Positions 1 to 7,153 of a DNA stretch of 26,864 nucleotides are shown one piece after another. The DNA comes from Syntrophorhabdaceae bacterium (lineage in GTDB: Bacteria > Desulfobacterota > Syntrophorhabdia > Syntrophorhabdales > Syntrophorhabdaceae): contig JAOAFK010000183.1 in NCBI GenBank assembly GCA_026416315.1, forward strand, positions 1 through 26,864, in the 5' to 3' direction. The translations under genes were made by a program, and so were the position numbers. Within the stretch, counting starts at the first letter, position 1; each line of letters starts with the position of its first letter. Under the pieces are notes generated by a model that saw nothing but the letters and a program-made list of their open reading frames with translations, was not told the DNA's origin and did not search any database.

Positions 1-692
1 GCAATACCGTCGAGCTTTCCCTTCATTTCAGGGATCACCTCTGACATTGCCCTTGCTGCCCCTGTTGTTGTTGGTATCATAGAAAGGGATGAGGCCCTTG
101 CCCTTCTTAAATCCTTGTGCGGTTCATCAAGAACCACCTGGTCATTGGTGAATGAATGAATGGTAGTCATTAAACCCTTTTCAATACCAAATTCCTTGTG
201 GAGTATTTTTACAATCGGTGCAAGGCAATTTGTCGTACATGAACCCATGGAGATTATGTGGTGTTTTGTCTTATCGTATACCTCTTCATTTACTCCAAGC
301 ACAAAGGTCACATCAGGCCCTTTAGCAGGGGCCGATATAACAACCTTTTTTGCACCTGCCTTTAAGTGTTTTTCAGCACCTGCCCTATCAGTAAACCTGC
401 CTGTACTTTCAAGCACTACATCAATTCCCAAGTCTTTCCAAGGAAGGGATTCTGGTTCTCTTATAGAATAAGCCTTGATTTCTTTTCCATTAACTATAAT
501 GGAGTTATCCGTTGCTTTGATATCTGCCTTCATAATTCCGTGGACAGAATCATATTTTAGAAGGTGAGCCAGTGTCATGGCATCTGTTAAATCATTAACG
601 GCCACAAAATCCAGGTCACTGTTATCTATTCCTGCCCTTAACACAAGCCTCCCGATTCTTCCAAAGCCATTAATTGCTACCCTGTAGCCCAT
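1..692 (-). CDS. gap: Type I glyceraldehyde-3-phosphate dehydrogenase, 3' end missing
   Basis: Converts glyceraldehyde 3-phosphate, NAD+ and phosphate to 1,3-bisphosphoglycerate in cytoplasmic glycolysis or gluconeogenesis. The frame opens at ATG 692-690 and stays open for 230 codons to the left edge, so about 100 residues are missing. Visible signatures are the Rossmann glycine motif GFGRIGR (residues 9-15), an Asp after the second beta strand (N33-D34) typical of NAD-preferring enzymes, and the catalytic motif SCTTNC with C152, paired with H179. The start is fixed by a perfect AGGAGG five bases upstream. It is the last visible gene of the leftward cluster, 48 bases after pgsA, and appears to have its own promoter (716-744). 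The family is certain. Cofactor choice is inferred from the Asp. Confidence 0.97.
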   Translation of the reverse strand, partial: MGYRVAINGFGRIGRLVLRAGIDNSDLDFVAVNDLTDAMTLAHLLKYDSVHGIMKADIKATDNSIIVNGKEIKAYSIREPESLPWKDLGIDVVLESTGRFTDRAGAEKHLKAGAKKVVISAPAKGPDVTFVLGVNEEVYDKTKHHIISMGSCTTNCLAPIVKILHKEFGIEKGLMTTIHSFTNDQVVLDEPHKDLRRARASSLSMIPTTTGAARAMSEVIPEMKGKLDGI

Positions 693-697
693 ACAAC

Positions 698-703
698 CCT
701 CCT
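698..703 (-). promoter_or_regulatory. Ribosome binding site of gap
   Basis: A perfect AGGAGG on the minus strand, five bases before the ATG at 692. It is stronger than most other sites in the window, which fits a highly expressed glycolytic enzyme. Confidence 0.8.
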
Positions 704-715
704 TTTTTTCTTTAA

Positions 716-744
716 ATACTAATTTGAAATCTATGTCTTGTCAA
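716..744 (-). promoter_or_regulatory. Probable sigma70-type promoter of gap
   Basis: The minus strand carries a consensus -35 box TTGACA (744-739), a 17-base spacer and a -10 box TAGTAT (721-716, 4 of 6 matches). The -35 box overlaps the TGA stop of pgsA (743-741), so the promoter is packed into a 48-base gap. It would let gap be transcribed more strongly than the housekeeping genes upstream. It is predicted from sequence match only. Confidence 0.55.
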
Positions 745-1268
745 ATATTTTCTGTTTGTCTGAAGGTCTTAATACCCCTTATAAGATAATGTATGCCCGA
801 AACGATAGTGAGAAAAACGGTTATGAAAAAAAGCCATTCTTTATAATACCTTTTATCTGACCAGAGTAAATATATTATTGTTACTACCTGGGTCAGAGTA
901 GTAAGTTTACTGATTATACTCGGTGAAGGTTTCAATCTATAAGAAAGTGCATACAGCATGAGAAAGCCAGTAGCAATCAAAAAGTCCCTTGCAAGGACAA
1001 TTAGTGTAACCCATGTGGGTATAAAACCCTTTATAGTTAAAACAATATATGAAGAGGCAAGCATTACTTTATCTGCCATGGGGTCAAGAATGGCTCCTAA
1101 ATATGTCTTTGCCTTCATTATACGGGCAAGAAAACCATCAAGGAGGTCGCTTAATCCTTGTGCGATAAACAGACATAAGGCCAGATTGAATCTATTTTCA
1201 TTTATGGCTATTATAAAAAATATTGTGATAAAAAGCCTGAAAACAGAAAAAAAATTTGGTATATTCAT
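741..1268 (-). CDS. pgsA: CDP-alcohol phosphatidyltransferase, probably phosphatidylglycerophosphate synthase
   Basis: An integral membrane enzyme that transfers a phosphatidyl group from CDP-diacylglycerol to an alcohol, most likely sn-glycerol 3-phosphate, the committed step to phosphatidylglycerol. At 175 residues it is the usual PgsA size. The family motif D-x2-D-G-x2-A-R-x8-G-x3-D-x3-D is complete: D41, D44-G45, A48-R49, G58, D62 and D66. Several hydrophobic segments flank it (about 8-22, 28-37, 69-83, 86-106, 123-135 and 145-163). The ATG overlaps the dnaB stop (ATGA), so translation is coupled to dnaB. A cardiolipin synthase of the same fold cannot be excluded, but PgsA is the common neighbour-independent assignment for this length. 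Confidence 0.88.
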   Translation of the reverse strand: MNIPNFFSVFRLFITIFFIIAINENRFNLALCLFIAQGLSDLLDGFLARIMKAKTYLGAILDPMADKVMLASSYIVLTIKGFIPTWVTLIVLARDFLIATGFLMLYALSYRLKPSPSIISKLTTLTQVVTIIYLLWSDKRYYKEWLFFITVFLTIVSGIHYLIRGIKTFRQTENI

Positions 1269-2632
1269 TCCTTAAATAGGTTTCTAAAAGCAGTATATCT
1301 GTCGATAAAAGCAAGCTCAACAGTATCAGTCGGCCCATTCCTCTGTTTCCCTATTATTATCTCTGCTATGCCTTTATTGGGATTGTCAGGGCTTTTATTA
1401 TACACCTCATCCCTGTATATGAACAGTATCACATCAGCATCCTGCTCAATGGCACCTGATTCCCTTAAATCTGCAAGCCTTGGTCTTTTATTATCCCTTT
1501 CCCTTGTTTCAGGTGCCCTATTCAATTGGGATATAGCAATTACAGGAATATTGAGCTCTTTTGCAAGGGCCTTTAAAGACCTTGATATCTCTGAAATTTC
1601 CTGTTCCCTTCTATCTGTATTTGTCCTTCCCCTCATAAGCTGGAGATAATCCACAACGATTAAACCAAGGCCGTGTTCTTTTTTCAGTCTTCTTGCCCTG
1701 GCCCGCAATTCAAGGACTCCCATGGCAGGGGTGTCATCAATAAATATAGGTGCCTTTGATAACTTACCTGTGGCCTCAACGAGTTTTGGCCATTCATTTA
1801 TGGATAGTGTTCCTGTTCTTAATTTTGAATGGTCTATTTCTGCCTCAGAGCTAAGTAACCTCGTTACAAGCTGTTCTTTTGACATCTCAAGGGAAAATAT
1901 ACCTACAGTTACAGGTCTTTCACTATTTGTTGCCGCATATTGGGCAATATTCATGCAGAAGGCTGTCTTTCCCATGCTCGGTCTACCTGCTACGATAATG
2001 AGGTCAGAGGGTTGAAGTCCACTTGTTAATCTGTCAAGCTCAATAAAACCTGTAGGTATACCTGTGACGGTTTGTTTTTTATGATATAGGTTCTCAATAA
2101 CCTCAATATTTTTCATGGCAATGTCTTTTATGTGGAAAAATGACGGTCTTAATTTTTTTTCTGCAACTTGAAAGATCATCTTTTCTGCTTCATCGAGATA
2201 AGTATCCACATCCATATCTGTTTCATGTCCCTTTTCAATAATCAACGTTGCAGTATGTATCAAATTTCTTAAAAGGGCCTTTTCCCTTATGATTTTGGCA
2301 TATTGTGTTATATTGGCGGAAGTGGGCATCATGTCCACGAGGGTATTGAGGTATGAGATACCACCTATATCTTCTAATAGGCCTCTATCCTTTGCAAAGC
2401 TCGTAACAGTTATTATATCGATTGCCTCATTTCTTTCATATAAATCAGAAATGATTTTAAAAAGTTTTGAATGGGCATCTCTGTAGAAGTCTTCCGGGCC
2501 TACCATGTCTATAACTTTATTGATGGCCTCGCTATCAACGAGGAGACCTCCAAGAAGGGATTGCTCTGCTTCTATGCTTTGAGGCGGTATTATGTCTTTT
2601 CTTTCTTGCCTAACAATCTTCTGTCTTGGCAT
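1265..2632 (-). CDS. dnaB: Replicative DNA helicase DnaB
   Basis: A hexameric 5'-3' helicase that unwinds DNA at the replication fork. It has 455 residues, typical for the family and without an intein. The N-terminal primase-interacting domain starts with the characteristic PPQSIEAEQSLLG (16-28). The RecA-like C-terminal domain has Walker A GRPSMGKT (216-223), Walker B VVDYLQLM (326-333) and the H4-type AISQLNR region. The gene lies two bases after rplI and overlaps pgsA. The order rpsF, ssb-like, rpsR, rplI, dnaB is a widely conserved bacterial arrangement and supports every assignment in it. Confidence 0.98.
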   Translation of the reverse strand: MPRQKIVRQERKDIIPPQSIEAEQSLLGGLLVDSEAINKVIDMVGPEDFYRDAHSKLFKIISDLYERNEAIDIITVTSFAKDRGLLEDIGGISYLNTLVDMMPTSANITQYAKIIREKALLRNLIHTATLIIEKGHETDMDVDTYLDEAEKMIFQVAEKKLRPSFFHIKDIAMKNIEVIENLYHKKQTVTGIPTGFIELDRLTSGLQPSDLIIVAGRPSMGKTAFCMNIAQYAATNSERPVTVGIFSLEMSKEQLVTRLLSSEAEIDHSKLRTGTLSINEWPKLVEATGKLSKAPIFIDDTPAMGVLELRARARRLKKEHGLGLIVVDYLQLMRGRTNTDRREQEISEISRSLKALAKELNIPVIAISQLNRAPETRERDNKRPRLADLRESGAIEQDADVILFIYRDEVYNKSPDNPNKGIAEIIIGKQRNGPTDTVELAFIDRYTAFRNLFKE

Positions 2633-2634
2633 TT

Positions 2635-3084
2635 TTAATCTTCTTTTTCTACCTCTAATTTCACTGTAGCAATAATCCCTTTTTCAAGATGCACGGAAAA
2701 GATGTGCATACCTGTTGATTTTATAGGATCATCTAACCTTATCTTTTTCTTATCTATCTCAAAACCGGTTTTCTGTTTGATCAAGTCAGAGAGTTCCTGG
2801 GGTGTGACAGAGCCAAAGAGCCTACCGTCCTGACCTGCCTTCTTTTTTATGTTCAGGGTGAATTCTTCAAGCTTCGCCTTCATATCCCCCGCTGCCTTTA
2901 CCTGTCTTTCCTTCTTCTTTTCAAATGCTTTCAAAACATGTTCGAATCTTTTAATATTTGCTTCGGATGCAGGTAATGCGAGGCCTTTAGGGAGAAGAAA
3001 GTTTCTGCCATAGCCGTCTCTGACCTCTATCACATCGCCTTTTTTTCCAGTTCCCTTTATATCTTCCGTGAGTATTACCTTCAT
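2635..3084 (-). CDS. rplI: 50S ribosomal protein L9
   Basis: Binds 23S rRNA near the base of the L1 stalk and spans ribosomes with its long helix. The start is placed at ATG 3084, giving 149 residues, the same length as E. coli L9 and beginning MKVILTEDIKG. An upstream ATG at 3087 is only three bases away, and a longer frame from 3129 would run into rpsR and lacks conservation. AGGGGG lies six bases before the chosen ATG. The N-terminal L9 signature GYGRNFLLPKGLA is present, followed by the lysine-rich linker helix (about 50-75) and the C-terminal domain. Confidence 0.96.
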   Translation of the reverse strand: MKVILTEDIKGTGKKGDVIEVRDGYGRNFLLPKGLALPASEANIKRFEHVLKAFEKKKERQVKAAGDMKAKLEEFTLNIKKKAGQDGRLFGSVTPQELSDLIKQKTGFEIDKKKIRLDDPIKSTGMHIFSVHLEKGIIATVKLEVEKED

Positions 3085-3094
3085 CATATTCCCC

Positions 3095-3364
3095 CTATTT
3101 AGAGAGTGTTGTAAACGGAAGAAATGCAATATGTCTGGCTATGCTTATTGATTCCCTCAATTTTCTCTGGTGGTAGGCACAGGTTCCAGTCATCCTTCTG
3201 GGCATTATCTTGCCTCTTTCAGTAATAAAATTTTTTAATAATTTCGGGTCTTTATAATCGATAACAAGATTCGGGTCCTGACAGAACCTGCACACCTTTT
3301 TTCTCATATAGATCCTTTTCTTCTGAGTGTCCTGCACTTTTGCTGGTTTTGCTACCTTTGCCAT
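3095..3364 (-). CDS. rpsR: 30S ribosomal protein S18, cysteine-containing form
   Basis: Binds next to S6 on the 30S platform. It has 89 residues, with the family core KLLKNFITERGKIMPRRMTG and the C-terminal IARHIAFLPFT. Residues C25-x2-C28 and C62-x2-H65 form a potential zinc site, the C-plus form that some bacterial S18 proteins keep and others (for example Thermus) lack. The gene follows the SSB/PriB-like gene with no intergenic space and is 10 bases before rplI. Zinc binding is inferred from the Cys/His spacing only. Confidence 0.97.
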   Translation of the reverse strand: MAKVAKPAKVQDTQKKRIYMRKKVCRFCQDPNLVIDYKDPKLLKNFITERGKIMPRRMTGTCAYHQRKLRESISIARHIAFLPFTTLSK

Positions 3365-3634
3365 CTAAACCTCCGTTTTAAAAATTTTAATGGCCTCCAA
3401 CCTGAAAGTATACTGGCTGCCTTTTTTTATTTTTTTCAATGCGCCTTCAACAATTATATTATCTGTTTTTTTTACATCAAGGTTTTCATCAAAAGCCTTT
3501 TTTTTATATACTACCTCAATGGAAAATTTATTATCTTCATTGAGAAGCGAAAAAATAAGTATCTTTTCCCCTTTAGGCGAAGAATAGATCTCTATATCAG
3601 AGTTTATTGTCCCAGAGAGGAAAAGTCTGTTCAA
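3365..3634 (-). CDS. Short single-stranded DNA-binding-like (PriB/SSB) OB-fold protein
   Basis: It occupies the slot between rpsF and rpsR where most bacteria carry ssb and enterobacteria carry priB. The 89-residue product begins MNRLFLSGTINSDIEI, a typical SSB/PriB opening, has alternating beta-strand patterns consistent with one OB fold (for example KFSIEVVYKK and DNIIVEGALKKI), and ends at about the point where an SSB OB fold would. It has no Gly/Pro/Gln-rich linker and no acidic DDIPF-like tail, so it cannot recruit SSB partners in the usual way. The start codon overlaps the rpsF stop (ATGA). It could be a PriB-like primosome protein or a reduced SSB, with a full SSB elsewhere. It is conserved in place but divergent in sequence. 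Confidence 0.75.
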   Translation of the reverse strand: MNRLFLSGTINSDIEIYSSPKGEKILIFSLLNEDNKFSIEVVYKKKAFDENLDVKKTDNIIVEGALKKIKKGSQYTFRLEAIKIFKTEV

Positions 3635-3987
3635 GCAAATTCACCCTCTAATTCATCAAATATCACATGTTCCGGCGGTTGTTCTGGTCCCTTTGCATCA
3701 TCTTTAACCCTTATAAACATATGTCGTAGAATGGCATCGATGTTTTTGTAAAATCTTCCAATACCTGTAAGATTTTTTTCATCGATGTCTAAAAGGATAT
3801 AATAATAATGCCCCCTATCTTTTTTCTTTATAGAGTAAGCAAGTTTTCGGACAGACCAGTCGTCCATCTTTATGATATTGCCGCCAGATTTTTCAATATT
3901 TTGCCTGATCCTCTTTAAAAGCTCTTCCTCTTCTTCTTTTGTTAGCTCAGGGTTAATAATTATAATATTTTCGTATCTCCTTCCCAC
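3631..3987 (-). CDS. rpsF: 30S ribosomal protein S6
   Basis: Ribosomal protein that pairs with S18 on the platform of the small subunit. It has 118 residues with the family pattern: MGRRYENIIIINPEL at the start, the central WSVRKLAYSIKKKDRGHYYYILL, and IDAILRHMFIRV near the end, followed by an acidic tail ending in EGEFA. It begins just after yajC ends and overlaps the next gene by four bases, so it is translated as part of the yajC-to-dnaB run. Confidence 0.97.
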   Translation of the reverse strand: MGRRYENIIIINPELTKEEEEELLKRIRQNIEKSGGNIIKMDDWSVRKLAYSIKKKDRGHYYYILLDIDEKNLTGIGRFYKNIDAILRHMFIRVKDDAKGPEQPPEHVIFDELEGEFA

Positions 3988-3988
3988 A

Positions 3989-4312
3989 TTATTCTCCTTT
4001 CGGTGCTAACATTACTATTGCAGATTTCATTACCTTAATCCTTATCTTCTCTGCAATTTCAAGTGTTACAGTGTTGTCTGTTATGCCTGTTATTTTACCA
4101 TAAATACCTCCTGAAGTCACAACTTCGTCGCCTTTTTTTAAGTTTTCGAGAAATTGTTTTTGCTCCTTAGCCTTTTTCTGCTGTGGTCTTATAAGTAAAA
4201 AATAAAACACAACGATGAGAAGAGCCAAAGGGAGAAGCCCCATCCACTGTTGTCCTCCTGCCTGACCTCCTGATGCTGCCTGATTGCCCATAGCGTAAGC
4301 GAAATCAATCAC
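3989..4312 (-). CDS. yajC: Preprotein translocase accessory subunit YajC
   Basis: A small inner-membrane protein that associates with SecDF and SecYEG. It has 107 residues: a short Gly/Gln-rich N-terminus, one membrane segment (about 24-42), the family motif FYFLLIRPQQKK, and a cytoplasmic domain with LKKGDEVVTSGGIYGKI. The gene overlaps tgt by eight bases. The tgt-yajC pairing is common in bacteria, but the usual next genes secD and secF are absent here and rpsF follows directly. Confidence 0.95.
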   Translation of the reverse strand: MIDFAYAMGNQAASGGQAGGQQWMGLLPLALLIVVFYFLLIRPQQKKAKEQKQFLENLKKGDEVVTSGGIYGKITGITDNTVTLEIAEKIRIKVMKSAIVMLAPKGE

Positions 4313-5420
4313 TTAATTCACCTCCTTTCCATCTCGATTTGAATTCCTCATAAAATTTTTCAAATGTGTCATTTTTAATTGCCTCTCTTATTTTTTTTAA
4401 AAGCTCGTTGTAGAAATAGATGTTATGGAGGGTGTTTAAGTAAAAACTCGTAAGTTCATGGGAAACAATGAGGTGCCTTAAATAGGCCCTTGAGTATGTT
4501 CTGCATGTATAGCATCCACAGTTTTCATCTACAGGCCTTGTGTCCTTTTGATACTTTGCATTTTTTATGTTAATCTTTCCTTCCCAGGTAAACAATCCTC
4601 CATTTCTTGCCACCCTTGTGGGTATGATACAATCAAACATATCAATACCCCTTTTCACACCTTCTATTATGTCTTCAGGGAAACCAAGTCCCATTAGATA
4701 TCTCGGTTTATTAGGAGGCAGCATATCTATGATTGCATCCACCATATCCCACATGAGACTCTTTGGCTCGCCTACACTTAAACCACCTATGGCATATCCA
4801 TCGAATTCCATTTCTATTAGGTCTTTTGCAGACCTTATTCTTAAATCTTTATAAAAACCACCCTGGATGATACCGAATAATGCACCTTTACCATTCTTTT
4901 TTGCCTTCTTTGACCTTTGAGCCCATTTTTTTGTCAGTTCCACAGATTTTTCTGTGTATTCATAACTTGAAGGGTAGGGTACACATTCATCAAGGCACAT
5001 CCATATATCTGATGCGATATTGCTCTGAATTTCAATAACTTTTTCAGGCGTAAGGAAATGTTTTGAACCATCTATGTGCGATTGAAATTCCACACCTTCT
5101 TCTTTGATCTTTCTTAAAACGCCGAGGCTGAAGATCTGATACCCACCGCTATCTGTTAATATGGCCCTATCCCAACTTGAAAATTTATGTATGCCCCCTA
5201 ATTCTTTTATAAGCCCATCACCAGGTCTTAAATAAAGATGATAGGCATTAGACAGTATCATCTGTACGCCTATTTCTTTTAAATCCTTATGGGTTGCAGC
5301 TTTTATGGTACCTTGAGTTCCCACAGGCATAAAAACAGGGGTGTCTACACTACCATGGTTTGTTTTTAAAAATCCTGTTCTTGCATTTCCACTTTTCTTG
5401 ACTATTTCAATGATTTCCAT
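4305..5420 (-). CDS. tgt: tRNA-guanine transglycosylase
   Basis: Exchanges guanine 34 of GUN-anticodon tRNAs for preQ1 in queuosine synthesis. It has 371 residues, the usual bacterial length. D90 in LTDSGGYQ is the general acid/base and D263 in FDCIIPTRVARNG is the nucleophile. The zinc site C301-x-C303-x2-C306-x25-H332 is complete. It lies 15 bases downstream of queA, whose product acts next on the preQ1-modified tRNA. A GAGGAG Shine-Dalgarno overlaps the queA stop region. Confidence 0.98.
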   Translation of the reverse strand: MEIIEIVKKSGNARTGFLKTNHGSVDTPVFMPVGTQGTIKAATHKDLKEIGVQMILSNAYHLYLRPGDGLIKELGGIHKFSSWDRAILTDSGGYQIFSLGVLRKIKEEGVEFQSHIDGSKHFLTPEKVIEIQSNIASDIWMCLDECVPYPSSYEYTEKSVELTKKWAQRSKKAKKNGKGALFGIIQGGFYKDLRIRSAKDLIEMEFDGYAIGGLSVGEPKSLMWDMVDAIIDMLPPNKPRYLMGLGFPEDIIEGVKRGIDMFDCIIPTRVARNGGLFTWEGKINIKNAKYQKDTRPVDENCGCYTCRTYSRAYLRHLIVSHELTSFYLNTLHNIYFYNELLKKIREAIKNDTFEKFYEEFKSRWKGGELSD

Positions 5421-5435
5421 CTATTTATAAGCTCC

Positions 5436-6452
5436 TCAGAGAATAAACATGGCATCCCCATAACTGTAAAATCTATATTTTTTTTCTATGGCTTCCCTGT
5501 AACATTTCATGAGGTTATCTTTTCCTGCAAAAGCCGCTGCAAGCATAAGAGGGGTGGATCTCGGTAGATGGAAATTTGTTATTAATGCATCAACAATTTT
5601 AAATTTATACCCGGGGTATATGAAGATATCTGTATACCCTTCAAAGGGTTGATCTCCATTAAAAGAGAATATGGATTCAAGGGTTCTTACTGAACTTGTT
5701 CCGCAGGCTATGATTCTTTTTCCTTGTTTTTTACCGTTTTTTATAATGTCTATTGCATGAGGAGATACCTTATAGTATTCCCTGTGCATTTTGTGTTCTT
5801 CTATGTTTTTTTTCTTTATAAGAAGAAATGTGCCTACACCTATATGTAGGGTTATTTTCACGATGTGAATACCCAACTGATGTATTTTATTGAGAAGGTC
5901 TTCTGTAAAATGCAATCCTGCAGTGGGTGCTGCTACAGACCCTTTGTGTTCTGCATATACGGTTTGATACATATCGTAGTCTATGCTGTCCTTTTCTTTT
6001 CTTTTAATGTAAGGTGGCAGAGGCATCATCCCAAACCTCTCTACAATTTCCATACTGTCTCCGTTATATGCAAAATCTATAATAAAGAAGGAACCGTTTT
6101 TTTCAAGATATGCCTCTACATCTGAAACCCTTACGGTAATATTTTTTATATTTGCCTTTATGCCCCTTGCAATGCACCACCATCTCTTTTTATCTATCCT
6201 TTCTGTAAGGGTAATGTTTACAACCCCACCGGTTTCTTTTTTTGCGATAAGTCTCGCTGGTATTACCTTGCTGTCGTTTAAGACAAGGATATCACCTTCA
6301 TGAAGGTAATCTGTTATATCTCTAAAATATCTATGTTCAATAGAGTCTCTTTCCCTGTGATATACAAGAAGACGGGAAGATGCCCTATCTTTTTCAGGAA
6401 ACTGGGCAATATAACCTTCTGGTAAAAAATAATCAAACTCCTCAATATTCAT
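5436..6452 (-). CDS. queA: S-adenosylmethionine:tRNA ribosyltransferase-isomerase
   Basis: Transfers and isomerises the ribosyl moiety of SAM onto preQ1-tRNA to form epoxyqueuosine. It has 338 residues and full-length family landmarks: FDYFLPEGYIAQFPEKDR at the N-terminus, DILVLNDSKVIPARL, VAAPTAGLHFTEDLL, THPI-equivalent HIGVGTFLLIK, GTSSVRTLES, ALITNFHLPRSTPLML, and the C-terminal YRFYSYGDAMFIL. A recognisable Shine-Dalgarno is lacking. The gene follows atpD after a 69-base gap holding a plausible extended -10 promoter (6473-6501). Confidence 0.98.
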   Translation of the reverse strand: MNIEEFDYFLPEGYIAQFPEKDRASSRLLVYHRERDSIEHRYFRDITDYLHEGDILVLNDSKVIPARLIAKKETGGVVNITLTERIDKKRWWCIARGIKANIKNITVRVSDVEAYLEKNGSFFIIDFAYNGDSMEIVERFGMMPLPPYIKRKEKDSIDYDMYQTVYAEHKGSVAAPTAGLHFTEDLLNKIHQLGIHIVKITLHIGVGTFLLIKKKNIEEHKMHREYYKVSPHAIDIIKNGKKQGKRIIACGTSSVRTLESIFSFNGDQPFEGYTDIFIYPGYKFKIVDALITNFHLPRSTPLMLAAAFAGKDNLMKCYREAIEKKYRFYSYGDAMFIL

Positions 6453-6472
6453 AGCATGAAAAATAGCTTAAT

Positions 6473-6501
6473 TTTATAACAGATTGTGAAAATATAAGCA
6501 A
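6473..6501 (-). promoter_or_regulatory. Probable extended -10 promoter of queA-tgt-yajC
   Basis: On the minus strand, -35 TTGCTT (6501-6496), a 17-base spacer ending TGT, and -10 TATAAA (78-73 in the same block, 6478-6473). The TG one base before the -10 gives an extended -10 element. It sits in the largest gap within the leftward cluster and would allow the queuosine/ribosomal genes to be expressed apart from the ATPase genes. It is predicted by match only. Confidence 0.5.
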
Positions 6502-6521
6502 ATTAAAAAGATATACAAAAC

Positions 6522-7151
6522 TTATGATTCTTGGGCAAGCCTTAATGCCTTTATCTTCATAAGTCTTGCTGTATTTGACCTTTCCATCTCATCGAGTTTA
6601 TTTGTGATGTATTTTACTGTTTCCTGCATACGGGGGATAACGGTATATTCCAGTGCATTTACCCTCCTTCTTGTCTTTTCAATTTCCACTGCCATAAGTC
6701 TCACTGTTTCCTCAAGTTCCGCCATTTTTAAGAGCTCAGTCATAAAATCTTTAAGGGATGAAATGGCCCTGTCAAGTTCAGGTGATGTATGAATGAAGGA
6801 ATACATGCCTTTTGTCTCACCGAAAGAGAATTCAAATTTCGGAACTATTACACCCATGATCCTGTTTCTATTTATTTTTAATTCCAGGTCCTGTTTTGTG
6901 CTCTCCAGGGCATTTTCTGTTATCTGTCTTGATGATGTGATATCTGCTATCACGAAAAGTTTGAGGATTTGAGGTAGCTCCTCATCTACAATAAGGCGTG
7001 AAGTTTTGTATTTATTTGAGATTTCTAAAAACTCCTTCATCAACCCGTCAAGTTTGTCCTTTAAAAGCTTATGGCCACGCTGGGCCACAACAAGCCTCTT
7101 TCGAAGCCTTAAAAGCTCCATTCTTGTGGGGTTTATAGGTAATCTTGACAT
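6522..7151 (-). CDS. atpD: V-type ATPase subunit D (central rotor shaft)
   Basis: Forms the central rotor axle of the V/A-type ATPase with subunit F. It has 209 residues, mostly helical, with the family opening PTRMELLRLRKRLVVAQRGHKLLKDK and a C-terminal partner helix containing EIEKTRRRVNALEYTVIPRM. The two long helices at either end form the coiled-coil shaft. It begins two bases after subunit B ends, so it is coupled to it, and it is the last ATPase gene of the operon. Confidence 0.96.
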   Translation of the reverse strand: MSRLPINPTRMELLRLRKRLVVAQRGHKLLKDKLDGLMKEFLEISNKYKTSRLIVDEELPQILKLFVIADITSSRQITENALESTKQDLELKINRNRIMGVIVPKFEFSFGETKGMYSFIHTSPELDRAISSLKDFMTELLKMAELEETVRLMAVEIEKTRRRVNALEYTVIPRMQETVKYITNKLDEMERSNTARLMKIKALRLAQES

Positions 7152-7153
7152 GT

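Noticed and set aside
3087..3129. Longer rplI reading from 3129
   Set aside because: It would overlap rpsR, adds residues unlike L9, and the Shine-Dalgarno and family length support 3084.
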